DNA of 64,000 bases from Microbotryum silenes-acaulis (GCA_003665825.1 QPFY01000003.1:868001-932000); one strand, 5' to 3'; counted from the stretch's first letter, positions 24,710-36,203 are shown. Numbers and translations: made by a program. The notes: generated by a model not told the origin, from the sequence alone.

Positions 24710-26180
24710 TCAGTCCGTCGCGCTGTAGAGCAGCACATCCCGGTCGACAATGACCGCAAAAATATCCACTGTTGGGCTCCAGCACATGTCCATCGCTTGC
24801 AGCGGTGGAGGGGCGATGTTGACTGGTCGAGGAGCTTTGAAAGCGGCATCGCGAATCAGCTTGACTTCCCTCTTCGCTCTTGCTCTTGAAGGGCTCAGAC
24901 TTTGAAAACTTACCTTGGGGGCACGACACGTTGTGCAAGGTCAGAGCAGGTGTGGCGGACGGGTGAGAACAAAGCACGGCAAAGATTTTGGGGTCGTGGG
25001 GACTCCACCTGCAAAGTGTGCGGTACATTGTCAGTCCGAAACGAGTTTGGGGGGTCGTCCGATGATCGCCTTCGCCTTCCACCGAGGAAGCTCACCGAAA
25101 GACGGCTCGACCAGCCAAGTGCTCTGAGAAAGCACTCCCGAAAGCCGTCGGACCTCCCCCGCTACTCTCACTGAGGTCCCACAGCACCCACCGACCATCA
25201 ATCACCGCGCCAATTTGAGTCGTCGGAACGCCAGCCGTTGCGGCGGCGGTGTTCCAATCGAGGCAGACGAGATCACCTCGGATCGAACGGGCGAGGGAAC
25301 GAGGTTCGAAGAGACACATGCGGATACTTGCGTCGTCGAGATTAATGAGTCGGAGCATGCCTTTTGCATCGCCGGTGACGAGGAGGCTCGCGTTGGTGGG
25401 GTGGAAGCAAAGAGATCGGAGAGGGAAGGGGTGAGGGATCTAGTGCAGCAGAAGTTCAACTGGGCGCATCAACCCAGTGCTTAAGCTACCATATATTTTA
25501 TATTTGACGTTTACTTACGAGCTTGAGCAAACCTGGGGACTCAGCGGCGACGTCCCAGAGGAGCAAGGCACCTTGATCGCCGACACTTGCAACCGTTCTC
25601 GCCGCTTGTGCGCCACCCGCCCGTGCGTACTTGATCTCGTGGATCGTGCTCGAGACCATCCCCTCCCCCATCGAAGTGGTCAGAGAGCCTTCGACTGCGC
25701 TCCATCGAAGTCGAAATAGATTAGGGGTCAAAGTGGCGACGGTGACCCTGAACGGTGGAGCGGATCGACCCTTCATCGAATCAATTTCCGGCGTTATCCC
25801 TCATCCAGCACGACATGGCAATGACCCCGACTTACTCGAGGTTGTCTGGACTCGACCAGGGTGCAATATCAACAGCCGTAATGTGACCGCTGAGTGGCCA
25901 TATTGCAAGTCGTCGCGCCGTGAGTTGTGATGGGCTGGCGGAGGTCTGGATCAACAGCGCTTCAACGTGACTTTCCGAACCTGTTTCACTCCCCGAACCA
26001 TCACATCAGCAACTTCATACATTCTCCTATCGACGGCTACAGACTGTCCGAGTAAAGCGACTCACCGACAACCAGGATATCCCCCCGCAGAGGGTGAAAG
26101 ATGACACGACTGAGCGACGCATCGTCAGAGTGATGCAAGCGCAGAAAGGGGTCGCCCCGGTTCCTCGATAGGTGAGACAT
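24710..26180 (-). CDS. Nup37-like WD40 nucleoporin
   Basis: A WD40 protein built from six short exons that join in frame from ATG 26180 (MSHLSRNRGDPFLRLHHSD) to the stop at 24710. Exon order: VIFHPLRGDILVVG; ESHVEALLIQT...LAIWPLSGHITAVDIAPW; VTVATLTPNLFRLRWSAVEG...VASVGDQGALLLWDV; IPHPFPLRSLCFHPTNASLLV...MLRLINLDD...QIGAVIDGRWVLWDLSES; RWSPHDPKIFAVLCSHP; and PLQAMDMCWSPTVDIFAVIVDRDVLLYSATD. The last half parallels vertebrate NUP37 closely in layout (GAV-x-WLIWD, then an Ala-rich/FRWS step, then a final blade ending LLFW/LLYS). Nup37 belongs to the Nup107-160 Y-complex; it is absent from budding yeast but present in many other fungi. Another small WD40 family remains possible. The ends of exons 2 and 3 were set by phase, with exon 3 starting after TTCAG. 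Confidence 0.68.
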
Positions 26181-26883
26181 GAGGCGGGCGCGTCAACGAG
26201 GTTCGACTTTGAAGTGAGCTGGAAGGGTGTTTCTCACACAACACTAGGTGCGGGAGTCTGTGACGAAACCCCGACCCGTTGTTATGAGAGGAGGGGTGTA
26301 TGCTTGTTTTGTTGGCTATCGATCAACATCAGGCCGAATAAGATAGGAGCTGATCAAAGTGTCAAAGGAGTTCGCGAGGCGCCTGCGCGCCTACTAGCCG
26401 GGCTTGAATTGGCCGGGGGTCACCGGTCACCGGGGAATTGGGGACCCTGTCGTTTTGAGTTCGCGGGCACTTCCGTGACCTCTCTCCTATTACTGGTCCT
26501 CAAGCTGTCCCACTGGCACCGGGCTGGGAAGCTCTGGCTTACAAGAATCACTCGATCCAAAATAAGTTCTTTGAGGAGTTTGCCCGAATCAAAACAACTC
26601 GGAAGGGGTTCGTGCTGCGATAAGCTGCGTGTCACGTGCACGGCGCTCCTCCCTTTGTCGCCTTCATGTCAGGGAAATGCGCTAGGCCCCGCCGCGAACG
26701 TTGTTCACCACCTCTGCGTCCAAGCACCTTCATTCTTTCCACAGTCACCGCTTGTCTCTTGACCTACATCCCATTCCCTGCTCGCTTTCTCATTCTCGAT
26801 ATCTTTCTCCCCTTTCCTTCGCTCTTCTGCCGACCAGCTCGGCGCAGACTCGGAGCCTCCCGCTACGCGATCGGTCCCCAGCC
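26181..26883. promoter_or_regulatory. Divergent intergenic region
   Basis: This lies between the Nup37-like gene (-) and the candidate secreted-protein gene (+). The last 180 bases are pyrimidine-rich on the + strand (CTTTCTC/CCTTTCC words), typical of a fungal promoter or 5' UTR, which supports a real gene to the right. No gene is seen inside. Confidence 0.45.
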
Positions 26884-27451
26884 ATGCGTTCCTTTAGTTC
26901 AATCATCCTGGCGACATGTGCCCTAGTGCATTTGACCATCGCGAACCCTTCAACTACGATCAAGGACCACGCGTTCTCGCTGAAAACCGTACGACTGCAA
27001 GGCTCGCTCGGTGAGAGGCTGCCGACCGGATTCTTCCAGACCTCTGCCTAACGATCCAACGAGCTTTGACCATTCAGTCTTCGCTTATACCTTTATGTAT
27101 CCCCGGACAGGTCACTCTCTCGGTCGCTTAGATCTGGTTCAAGAATCTACATGCCATAAACGAAATCCGGATGTCTCGTGCACCGAAACCACGGTCGAGG
27201 ATGATGGGAATTCACCCACCCCACCCCTATGCGCGTCCATCAGAGCCTTAGACCTCCAAGAGCCGACTCGAAGGATCGTGCCGGTGAAGTTCGGAAAGTC
27301 GATCGAATCCGAACTAGCGTCTCGGGATGTCTTTCCCAAACGTCTTGGCAGCAAATCTCGCGGAGCCCAAACCCTCTTGTCACGGTCTGAGATTTCCTTC
27401 CCCCTTTCTGCGTGCCTCTCCATACCTCCCTCCCAACTGGCACCACTTTGA
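26884..27451 (+). CDS. Candidate small secreted protein
   Basis: The ATG at 26884 opens a textbook signal peptide: MRSFSSIILATCALVHLTIA, basic n-region, hydrophobic core, likely cleavage after Ala20 before NPSTT. A consensus intron (GTGAGAG donor at 27011, CAG acceptor ending 27077, 67 nt) joins in frame to a second exon that ends in TGA at 27451, for a protein of about 166 residues. The mature part has a handful of cysteines (STCHKRNPDVSCTETT, PPLCASIRALD) but no domain I recognise. The C-terminal third (RLGSKSRGAQTLLSRSE...) looks less like conserved coding sequence. A further intron near 27365-27470, leading to a different end, is quite possible. The start and signal peptide are much better supported than the end. 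Confidence 0.45.
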
Positions 27452-27709
27452 TTCCTAACATCCGTCCAGATCACCAAGATCCCACCCCTTACTATCGCAA
27501 GGCTTCAATAAAAGCATAGGCCGAAGCAACCTTCGCCGAGCGTCGCACCAAGCTCGACGACAGGATGAGAAGCTTCGGCTTCGGCGCAGTCGGAGGGAGA
27601 CGAGGGAGGAGTTGTGGGAAGGTTGAACGAATCGTGCGAGCGGGCTACATACAGGGGCTACATGTATTGTATTGATCTGCTAGTTCAATGTTGGTACAAA
27701 GTGGTGTTG

Positions 27710-27760
27710 TTGGACCTACGTCGGTTTGGACCTACGTCGGTTTTGGACCTACGTCGGTTT
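27710..27760. repeat. Three tandem copies of a 16-17-bp unit
   Basis: The unit TTGGACCTACGTCGGT occurs three times back to back, starting at 27710, 27726 and 27743; the copies differ only in the number of T at the join. The core CCTACGTCGG is the same in all three. Confidence 0.9.
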
Positions 27761-27968
27761 GAAGCCCCTCTCTGGCACACGAATGATGCCGCTCTCATGC
27801 AGGCAGTACTCTTCAAGTTGACAAGTCTCACTCTCCTGGGAAAAGAAGATCTCCATTAAGTCGCTTATTCAGACCCGTTAGTAAGAAGGAAAGAAAAGGT
27901 AGAATGAGATGCTAAGGATGGAACAGGAAATAGCGACAGGATGGGAGAAAAATAAAGGAAGGAAAAGT

Positions 27969-27988
27969 CACACACACACACACACAGG
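27969..27988. repeat. CA dinucleotide microsatellite
   Basis: Ten CA units in a row, followed within 25 bases by a second short CA run. It lies just downstream of the permease stop codon. Confidence 0.9.
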
Positions 27989-28030
27989 GAGACACACACA
28001 GAGAACACAAGGGACGAGCGTGAGGGCAGC

Positions 28031-30287
28031 TTAGAAGATAGCATCCCACAGCTTTCCACCAAAGGTGGTGGGCTCCTTGAACTTGGCGGCCTCGGATTCG
28101 GCGATGTCGTCGAGCTCACGACGACCGGTCTGGAAGTCCATGAGGTCGAGCGTGACAAAGTGGGTGCGGCGCCAGAACTTCCAGAACACGAACAACACCG
28201 CGAAGATGACGAGGGTGATGTACGAAATGACGAAGTTGGTCGTGTTCCAGTTGCCGTGCAAGAAGATGGTGTAGCCGTTGAAAATGATGACGAGCGTGAC
28301 CAAGGTGATGCCGAAGTAACTCGAGTAAGGCTGGAACGGAGCGACGTAGGGGAACGTGTTGCGGTCGATGCCCTGGCGCTTGCACCCGTAGTAGAAGCGG
28401 AGGAAACTGAGGTGGATCGTGCCCCAAGTGAGCAGACCGGTGATGGACGAGATGTTGGACAAGTAGCCGAAAGCGGTCGCGGACGAAGTGCCGACGTTCA
28501 TGTAGGCCAAAAGACCAACAGCCGCGGTGACGATCAAGCACCAGATGGGGAGACCGTTCTTGGTGCACTTGCGGAAGAAGGCGGGGGCCTTGCCGTCGCA
28601 AGCGAGACCGTAGAGCGTACGCGAAGAAGCGTAGAGATCCGAGTTACCAGCCGAGAAGGCCGAGATGAGCACGACCGAATTGACGATCGAAGGGAGGACG
28701 GGGATACCGGCGTTGCGGATGGCAATGACCCACGGTGAGGCGGCGGTACCGGTGTTGTGCAAAAGTCCGGGGTCGTTGGGCGAGACGATCAAACCCATGA
28801 TGAAGACACCGATGACGTAGAAAAAGAGGATACGGTAGAAGACACGTCGGATCGCCTTGGGCATGTTGCGGCGCGGGTTCTCGGCCTCACCAGCGGTCAA
28901 GGCGACGATTTCGGTACCGAGGTAGGAGAAGGCGGCTTGCACGAAGACGGTCCAGAAGGCCAAGAACTGACCCCACGATCCGGGGATACCGTTCTCTTGC
29001 TGGAAAGGACCGGGGTTTCTCCAGAACCTGTGGCGTGGAGGAGGAAGAAATCGTCAGTCTACTGCGCAAGGCGCTGACCCGTTCGGCTCTCTGGCTCGCA
29101 CTCACTGGAAGCCGATGGCAGGGCTGCCGGCACCACCAGCGGTAATGATGATGCCCAACAAGATCAGACCGAGGATGGTGATGATCTTGATGACGGTGAA
29201 CCAGAATTCGGCCTCACCGTAGGCGCGGACGCCCAAAAAGTTGAACGACATGATGGTGACCAAAAAGACCGAGATCCACACGGCGACGTTGATGTTCCTG
29301 CCGCCTTCCCAGAACTGGATGACCAAGGCCGCGGCAGTGATTTCGGTCGGGAGTGTGATGGCGTACGAGTACCAGTAGTTCCATCCGAGGGCGAAACCGA
29401 GAGCCGGGTCGACGAAACGGGCGGCGTAATGGGTGAAGGCACCGGAGACGGGGTAGAGTGTGCACATCTCGCCGAGCGCGGTCATCATCGAGTAAACGAC
29501 GAGACCCATGATGGAGTAGCCGAGCCAGATACCCAACGGTCCACCGGTGGCGAGAGCACCTCCCGCACCGACGAAAAGACCCGTACCGATGGCTGCGAGT
29601 GGGGAAACACGTTCGGAGGCGATAGCAGCATCGCGAAAGGAGAAGGGCCGTCCAAGCGGAAGGCGAGAGAGAAGCAGAGAGGAGCGACGTCAGCCGAGTG
29701 CGTGGGCGGCCAGGGCTAGACCGGGGCTAAGTGGGAAAAGCGATTTCAAGACTCACTGCCACCGAGAGCGATCATCTGCAAGTGCCTATCAGACCGCAAA
29801 GAACACCAAGCCAGCCACACATCGTCAGTACACCACTTCTGAGCACCGCGTCGTCGCACTTGTGTACAGCAATGAGGCCGTCCGCCCACTGGATCAGCAT
29901 GCGCCCGCGCGTCAGCCCAACGCCGATTGGCTTATCTTTCGGCCAGTCGGGACCCAGCAGTGGCGGCGCGCGCCGAACCGATGACCCGACGCCGTTCGCA
30001 AAGCCAGATTGGCGTGGGGGCGAGGCGGAATTCTAGTCGGTCTCAGATCTCACCTTGCTTTCAGATCGCTGGTAGAGTGCACAGCAGAATGACATGATGG
30101 GCAGCAGTGGTCAGTCGACTGTGCTCCGAGCTGGAACGAGGGAAAGACCTTACCGATGAACGGTTCCATCGGAAGTGTCACCAGACAGACCGTGAAGCTC
30201 GACCTGGGTATAGGCGGGGGTATTTTCTGACTTCTCGACGTCTTGAGCGGCGATGGCCTTCTCGGCATCGACTTCCTTGGACGACAT
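28031..30287 (-). CDS. Fungal amino-acid permease (YAT/AAP family of the APC superfamily)
   Basis: A plasma-membrane proton-amino-acid symporter of the fungal Gap1/Dip5-type family. The cytosolic N-terminus (MSSKEVDAEKAIAAQDVEK) is followed, after three small introns, by the family signature [34 protein letters not shown]. The twelve-helix core has GYSIMGLVVYSMMTALGEM, FALGWNYWYSYAITLPTEITAAALVIQFW, FWTVFVQAAFSYLGTEIVALTAGEAENPRR (helix 6 substrate region), FSAGNSDLYASSRTLYGLACDGKAP and ITGLLTWGTIHLSFLRFYYG. The end GKLWDAIF matches the usual FWDAIF-type permease tail. Two exons are tiny (about 15 and 29 nt, near 30055 and 29775), yet the frame and the conserved motif require them. Substrate range cannot be read from sequence. 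Confidence 0.93.
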
Positions 30288-31634
30288 GGTGTTCGGATCA
30301 AAACAAATTCGGTGGTGAGATGAAAACGAAGGAGGGGTGGATGGCACGGATTGTCCGAAAGGCCCGGACGATAGCGTGAGAAGAGGGAGAGGAGGGAGAG
30401 GAGGGAAAAATGACCGTGAGCGCACTGAGCCGAGATTTGCCTGCGGGCGAGTGCGGGCGCGCCCTGGCGCGCCCTGGAGGAAAACGGAAATGAGGGGCAA
30501 ATCAGCGATAGGCAGTGCTATAAATAGCGGGCACCCTCGGCGGCAGCGTGGCGGGCGCGGGCGCGGGCGCAGGCCTGAGTGGCTGAAATCTGGTCAGAAC
30601 AATCGCTGGCCCATAGGCGATGGGCCGACGGCTCGACCTGAGCTGTTTTGGACGGGCTCTAATCGGCAGGGCCTGGATGATTTGCGGGGTAAGAAAACAC
30701 CTCCTGCGGCTGTGGCCGTCGCCCAAGATCGTTTTTTTCTTCCCCGTCGCCTCGTTTTCATGGTGCGAACTCCAAACCCCGCTCCTTTCTGGTTTCTGGA
30801 CCCTTGACGACAGTGGAAGCTAGGAGTCACGGTACCGATGTCTACCCCATAAGGTACTTATCAGGCTGCGAGAAGACTGTTTCGGTCTGCTCCGCCTAGA
30901 CCGGGGGCTCGAGTCTCGGCACTTCTACTTGTTGTAGACATTTAGTACTGCATCCTTTGTGACCGAGATACCCAGAATCCAACACCAGAAGCTCGGACAA
31001 AGACGTATCGTAGGTATGCCCTAAACTTTAAATCGAGACCCGCTTGATCAATGGGGAATTGTTGAGTCGTGTGACCGAAGTTTACCGGGGCGGAGTGGGT
31101 GAGAACTCGGCGATAAAGAGCGGACGCCAGCGGCAACTCGCGCCGGCTGCACTGCAGTGTGGGCTCCTTCAACGTCATGCCATTGCTCTCGCGGACTGAG
31201 ACGTGTTTCCCACCAGTTTTCTTCGTTACAGCGGGTTAAAACCCTTTAGATATGGAATCCTCATATACTGGCAGGAGGAGCCGTTGAGTTCAAGCTCTTT
31301 GACGCGTCTGGCGAAAGTTGGCCGTCACTGCAAATGCCGAGCGGATTTTTTGTTGTTGTATCAAGCCTGATTAGATTTCACATATTCGGTTATCTACGCA
31401 AAATCAATGTTTCTTGAAAAGGGGGGTTGGACTTATGTAAAGTCATAGCCACTAGATCCATGCAGCCCCCACACTCCTGAAACCACCAAAAGTGTGATTC
31501 CAATCATGTGAGCACCAACCACCCTTCCTATTCCACGGTGTTAAAGAATAGGCACAATCGAGAAAGAGAGAGAGGAGAGGGGAGGAAAATCAGGAGAGAA
31601 AACTCAGAAATTCCGTACTCATGAAAACGTCAAG
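30288..31634. other. Long intergenic region upstream of the permease
   Basis: About 1.35 kb without a gene I can support. A GC-rich run of GCGGGC units lies near 30545-30570. Candidate GATA-factor words (GATAAG on the - strand at about 30850, GATA near 30505 and 31110) lie upstream of the permease, where nitrogen control through GATA factors would be expected; this is suggestive only because the words are short. A TATAAATA word at about 30519 is on the + strand, which does not fit the permease direction. The part near 31320-31440 is AT-rich, borders the LINE remnant and may be part of its 3' flank. Confidence 0.4.
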
Positions 31635-33375
31635 TCACATCATCTGGTCCAGAAGCTCGCCGTCTGGCAGACGTCGAAGTCGGAATTTGAGATGCGAGCG
31701 GACTTCGCGAGTAAGAAAGTACGGGGTTGGTAGGGGAATTTGATCCTTGTGCTGATGCCATCGAGCAAGGTAGAGCTTGTTGAAAGCAATCGCAAGAACG
31801 ACCCCAACGACGATGTAGGTCCGAGAGTCACGACTTCCGCCACGCACCCGAGGAAGGCCAAGCATGATCTGAGGAGAGTCAACTTCGCCAGGTTGGAAGT
31901 CACCTGCCTGGCCAAGTGCAACCCTCAGCAGCTGCAAGGTCAGGCGCCAGAACTCACGTGAATGGTCACATTCAAAGTAGAAGTGCATGAAGGTGTCTCG
32001 TTGGCCGCACTGTGGACACCGATCAGATGCAGTGTGACCATGGTGATGTTGCAGAACGCATGTCGGCGTCGCCCCGAAGATCAGCTTCCAGTGAACGTCC
32101 TTTTCGACCGCTGTTGCCCATTGACTGTCGAGCCAGATCCAGAACTGTTGCTTCTGTGACTTTGTGAGATCTGTTGGCCACTTGAGTCGAGAGCCGTCGT
32201 CCAGCGAGGGATAGCGGGCCTCATTGATGAAGTGCCGCAGAGCTTTGATCGTAAAAGGACGGGTCGCGCCAAGGAACGTGTAGGTGCAGGGTCGTAGGAA
32301 GTAGCAGTCGCCAATGGCGGTCCGGACGGCGGCGGGCTGGGGCAATACAGAGGCTATCGGAGAGCTAGCACTCACATCGGCCCAAAGCTTTTCCAATAAC
32401 GACTCTGGTTGCAGGCCTGGGTTGACGGGGTCCCCTGTCGTCTGAGGCCTCCGGTAAAGATCGATGATTGCCCCAAACTTCTTGAGCCGCTTGCGCGCAT
32501 CGTCCGACAGGCCTTGTGGGTGTAAGGAAGGCAGAGTAGGTGGGATCACGAGCACCTCGGTCGACCGAAGGAGCTCTGGGAACACATGGGGCAGCATCAG
32601 TCGCGCAACGTTGATGATCTTCGTCCACCGCGCGTGGGTTGCGCGGCGAGGTGAGGCAATCAGTGTTGACCAAATCGACGTTTCTTCCGGATATGTGCGC
32701 TCCCAGCTGATCCGTGCGAGTGTAGCCCAGATCGACTCGAAGCCATGGGCAACGCAGTCCCAGAACCAGATCGCCATAGAGTAAACAATGTCCTCGATGC
32801 TCAGCAGGCCCAAACCACCAAGATCGCGACGGAGGAAGACCGCCTCTTTTGTCACGGGTCGGAAGGAGTCGTTATGCCACACGAAGGAGATGAGCGCTCG
32901 TTCGAAAACGTCGACGAAAGTGACGGGCGGAATGTCGAACGAGAGCAAGTGGATGACCCTCGAAGTGACATACGAGTTGGCGTACATCGCGCGAGCCCGT
33001 GGGGGAACACGTCGATTCGCCGCTGCCTCCAGTCGAGCCTTTGCTCGGTTGAGTGTCGTGGTCCGAAGAGCGAGAGATTGCCGTCGATGGAAACCGGATA
33101 GCCAGCCCAAGTTATGCACTCACCAGCGCGCACAGTAGCGATCCCGCTAGCCCGCTCGTCCTGAGTCCAGCCCAAGCCGAGAGGGAGAGCAGTCGTCTTG
33201 GCCGTGTTCGAGCGTCCGTTTGTAGCCAAGCGCCAATCGACGGCGAGACCAGTCAGGAGATCGAGTGCTGCCGGTGACGAAACGAGCACGATCGCATCGT
33301 CAAAGCAGGCTAGCGACAGGTGGCCCGTGCGAGTAGAGGGGTCAATTCCCAGAGCCGTCGGGCGAACCGCGTGGG
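31635..33375 (-). pseudogene. LINE-like non-LTR retrotransposon remnant, 3' part of the reverse-transcriptase ORF
   Basis: Read on the - strand, the remnant begins in the palm of a reverse transcriptase with LSLACFDDAIVLVSSPAALDL, where FDD corresponds to the catalytic xxDD motif C (near 33310). It continues through AGYPVSIDGNLSLFG and then jumps frame near 33080. The second frame runs from NRAKARLEAAANRRVPPRARAMYANSYV through the connection region to a zinc-binding zf-RVT module (CPQCGQRDTFMHFYFEC, a C-x2-C-x7-H-x4-C pattern) and ends KFRLRRLPDGELLDQMM. No endonuclease, ORF1 or 5' palm motifs lie upstream; the homology stops by about 33375, right at the 5' end of the next gene. So this is a 5'-truncated, frameshifted, dead copy. 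No clear poly(A) tail or target duplication was found. Confidence 0.85.
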
Positions 33376-33411
33376 TGGGGGAGGAAGAGGCCCTTTACGA
33401 TCCTTCCACGT

Positions 33412-34955
33412 ATGCTACCGATTCTCTTTCTCCACACCAAGAGAGCCTTCAGTTCCACCTCCTGTCGATCCCTCTCCAACACAGCAGCAGCGATGACTGC
33501 CTACCCTTCTATTCAAGCTTACAAGAGCGAGATGCTCGACGTTGATGACACTCACTCCATTTCGATTCGCCAATACGGTAATCCTCAAGGTGTTCCCGTT
33601 GTGTGAGTTCCTCTGCGTGGGGCAACCCGACGTCGTTTCGGCCTTCTGGCGAATGACCTCGGGCCCGAAGCGCTCTCCTCTTCTCCGCCGTCATACTCTT
33701 CCACCTCAAGGTGCACCTAACTAACCTCTCCTTCCCCTCCCCTCCAGCCACATTCACGGCGGTCCCGGAGGCGCGTGTTCGGACCGCGACGCCACGCGTT
33801 TCAACCCCTCGACCTATCGCATCGTACTTTTCGATCAGCGTGGATGCGGTGAATCGACACCCCCCAGTTGTTTGAAGGACAACACGACGCAACATTTGAT
33901 TGAGGACATCGAGACGATTAGGAAACATTTGGGCGTAGGGGAGAGTTGGCATGTGTTTGGGGGCAGTTGGGGTGAGTGGATGAATTTGGACGGGGGTCGG
34001 GACGGGTTAACTTGGGGTCTGATTGCAGGTTCGAGTGCGTTCGTTCAGGTTCGACGTTGAGTCTTGCGTACGCTCAAGCTCATCCCAAGAGCGTCAAGTC
34101 CCTCACTCTTCGAGGTATCTTCACCGTACGTCGAACCGTACCCAACAGCTCCCGAAAAAAAAGGCCTCTTTCTAAACATATTTTTTTGGATCCAGCTCCG
34201 CAAAGAAGAACTCGATTTCTTTTACCAAGGACCCGGCACCTCCTTCCTCTTCCCCGAATACTGGGATGAATACGTATCGGTCATCCCCGAAGCCGAACGA
34301 GGGGATATGGTCGAAGCGTACCATAAACGATTGACGGGGGACGATGAGGAGGAGAGGGCCAAGGCGGGTAAGGCTTGGTCCACGTGGGAGATGTCGACGA
34401 GTCGATTGAGGGTCGATCCGGACTATATCAAAAAGGCGGATGCACCAGGGTTTGCGGATGCGTTTGGTGAGTTTGGCGAGAAGGAAGGCGGGGTTTTTGT
34501 GTGCTGAGGAGAAGGGGCACTGATCGTGGGTTGGGTGCGCACGCAGCCCGAATTGAAAGCCACTACTTTGTCAACGAAGGCTTCCTCCCTCAAGGCGAAT
34601 TACTCAAAAAGGAGAACATTGACAAGATTCGCCACGTACGTATATCATTGATCCATCTTCACGGCCACGACCCTGACATAACGCGTTCGGCCTCTCCAGA
34701 TCCCGACGGTCATCGTTCAAGGTCGCTACGACTGCGTGTGCCCGATGAAGACTTCTTGGGAGTGAGTACCTTTCTGCTTGACCCTCGCCTACTTTCTAAG
34801 CATTCTAACATCTTTTCCCTCCTTGAACTAGTCTACACAAAGCCTTCCCGGAAGCGGAGTACATCGTCGTTCCCGATGCGGGTCACTCGGCGATCGAGGA
34901 AGGGATCGAAAAGGCCTTGTTGGAAGCGACGGACGAGTTCTCCAAACTGCAATAG
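33412..34955 (+). CDS. Proline iminopeptidase (alpha/beta hydrolase)
   Basis: This enzyme releases N-terminal proline from small peptides. Spliced exons read SISIRQYGNPQGVPV, VHIHGGPGGACSDRDATRFNPSTYRIVLFDQRGCGEST (oxyanion HGGPGG and DQRGCG, both family hallmarks), [39 protein letters not shown] (nucleophile Ser in GGSWGS, split by an intron), then LRKEELDFFYQGPGTSFLFPEYWDEYV, an Asp block (IPTVIVQGRYDCVCP) and a His block (PDAGHSAIEE). All triad residues are intact. ATG 33412 gives an N-terminus rich in Arg and Ser without acids (MLPILFLHTKRAFSSTSCRSL), which looks like a mitochondrial presequence. ATG 33493 (MTAYPSIQAYKSEML) would give the usual cytosolic form in the same frame. The LINE remnant lies within about 40 bases upstream of the first ATG. 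Confidence 0.9.
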
Positions 34956-35014
34956 AAGCCTTTCATTCTTGCTGAATCGCACAAAGAGCAATACAAATCA
35001 TCGAATTACATTCC

Positions 35015-36203
35015 TCATTCTCCTACAAGATCCTCGGCTCCTGTCTCCTTCGTCGCCTCCTTTTCAGCTCGAGCCATCAAACCCAAGTACCCACGATTCT
35101 TCTCGGCGTCCGAATAGAACAAGAGGTCGGTCCTCTTGATGGGATCGGCTTTCCCGGGTAAGGGGAGCCCTTTTTTATGGAACGAGTCGGGATTGAGGAG
35201 AGCTCGCTGTGGGTGGGCGTCAGAAGGAAGGATGAGCCTTAATAGGTCATGGTGGGCGAGATTGAGGGTGCGGGTCTCACCAAAGTCAATCGATTCTCGT
35301 ATCGCGCGACAAGGGTACCGTTGAGGTTTTCGATCGCCTTGATGGCGGATTGGGAAGCCCTCGAGACGACGATGTTGACATTGGGAGTGTTCCATTTGTC
35401 CGCGCCCTGCGAGCTCGGCTCGGTATACGGCGAGATGAGTCTTCTCGATCGCTCTCACTCCTGCTCCCGAAGCTTTGAGCACGAAAACTCACATCGCCCA
35501 ATAGCTTGACCCCATGTTTGATCCCATGCACGCACTTGGACCTCTTCAACTCGCTCATCGTGATCGGTCGACTCGGGTCGATCAAACCTCTATCGATCCA
35601 ATGTTGCAACCGATCCAAGTTCAACGGGGTCCATTCCTGTCTCTCGCTGCAAGGCACGGTTCTCATCAGTTCCCCCAAGGGATGTAGGCGGCAGTCGTTC
35701 TGTGCAACTTACGTATTCGTAAAACCCCTCTTGGGGTAAGCCCTCGTTAAGGGCGTTTGCCCACCGGCGAAATGGAGAGCGGGTTTCCCGTTGCCGGAAC
35801 GAGCTCCTTGGCCTTTGTGGCCTCGACCTGAAGTGCCTCCGCGTCCGGAACCGATGCCTCGGCCGACTCGTTTGCGCTGGTGGGTTTTGGTTGGTCGGAG
35901 GTGAGATGGTGAGATGGAGCGGGCCAGAGTTGGAGATTGAGTTGCGAATCCGACCGTGTGGGCAAGAGAGAGAAAGCGGTAAGGTATCAGTCATCATACA
36001 TACCCTCACGCCAGCCCACCCCACTCCCACTCGACCCCACTGACCTTGTGTGTACTGCCCGGCGCAGGGGACAAATTGCCCAAGTGTGAGGTCGACGCGG
36101 TCGCATACGATCGGGCGACCAAGGGCGAAGAGCACGACCCGATCAGACGCGGTGATGGTGTCGAGAGGGTCAAGCTCTTCAGGAGATGGTGGAGGGACGT
36201 CAT
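35015..36203 (-). CDS. MRPL10: Mitochondrial large-subunit ribosomal protein uL15m
   Basis: A nuclear-encoded mitoribosome protein of the L15 family. Exon 1 ([23 protein letters not shown]...ARSYATAS) is a mitochondrial presequence leading into [13 protein letters not shown]. The second exon carries the unmistakable L15 core [28 protein letters not shown], then [19 protein letters not shown]. The third has [32 protein letters not shown], the fourth [20 protein letters not shown]. The last exon, after a short intron at about 35210-35275, gives a fungal C-terminal extension ([42 protein letters not shown]). The gene is divergent from Mic19 with 281 bases between starts, and tail-to-tail with proline iminopeptidase, 59 bases apart. 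Confidence 0.93.

Larger units (their letters stand above)
27452..28030. other. Intergenic with short repeats
   Basis: About 580 bases between the candidate secreted protein and the 3' end of the permease gene. It contains a triple tandem repeat (27710-27760) and a CA microsatellite (27969-27988), described separately. Only short open frames without recognisable content occur. Confidence 0.45.

Noticed and set aside
28160..28738. 192-residue open frame on the + strand
   Set aside because: It is antisense to the amino-acid permease and highly acidic/Arg-rich, an artefact of codon bias.
30518..30527. TATAAATA as the TATA box of the amino-acid permease
   Set aside because: It reads as TATAAATA on the + strand, opposite to the permease, and lies over 200 bases from the start codon.
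30838..30935. tRNA-like stretch with GGCTCGAGTCTC resembling a B box
   Set aside because: There is no A-box partner at the right distance and no cloverleaf that pairs properly, so no tRNA gene is called.
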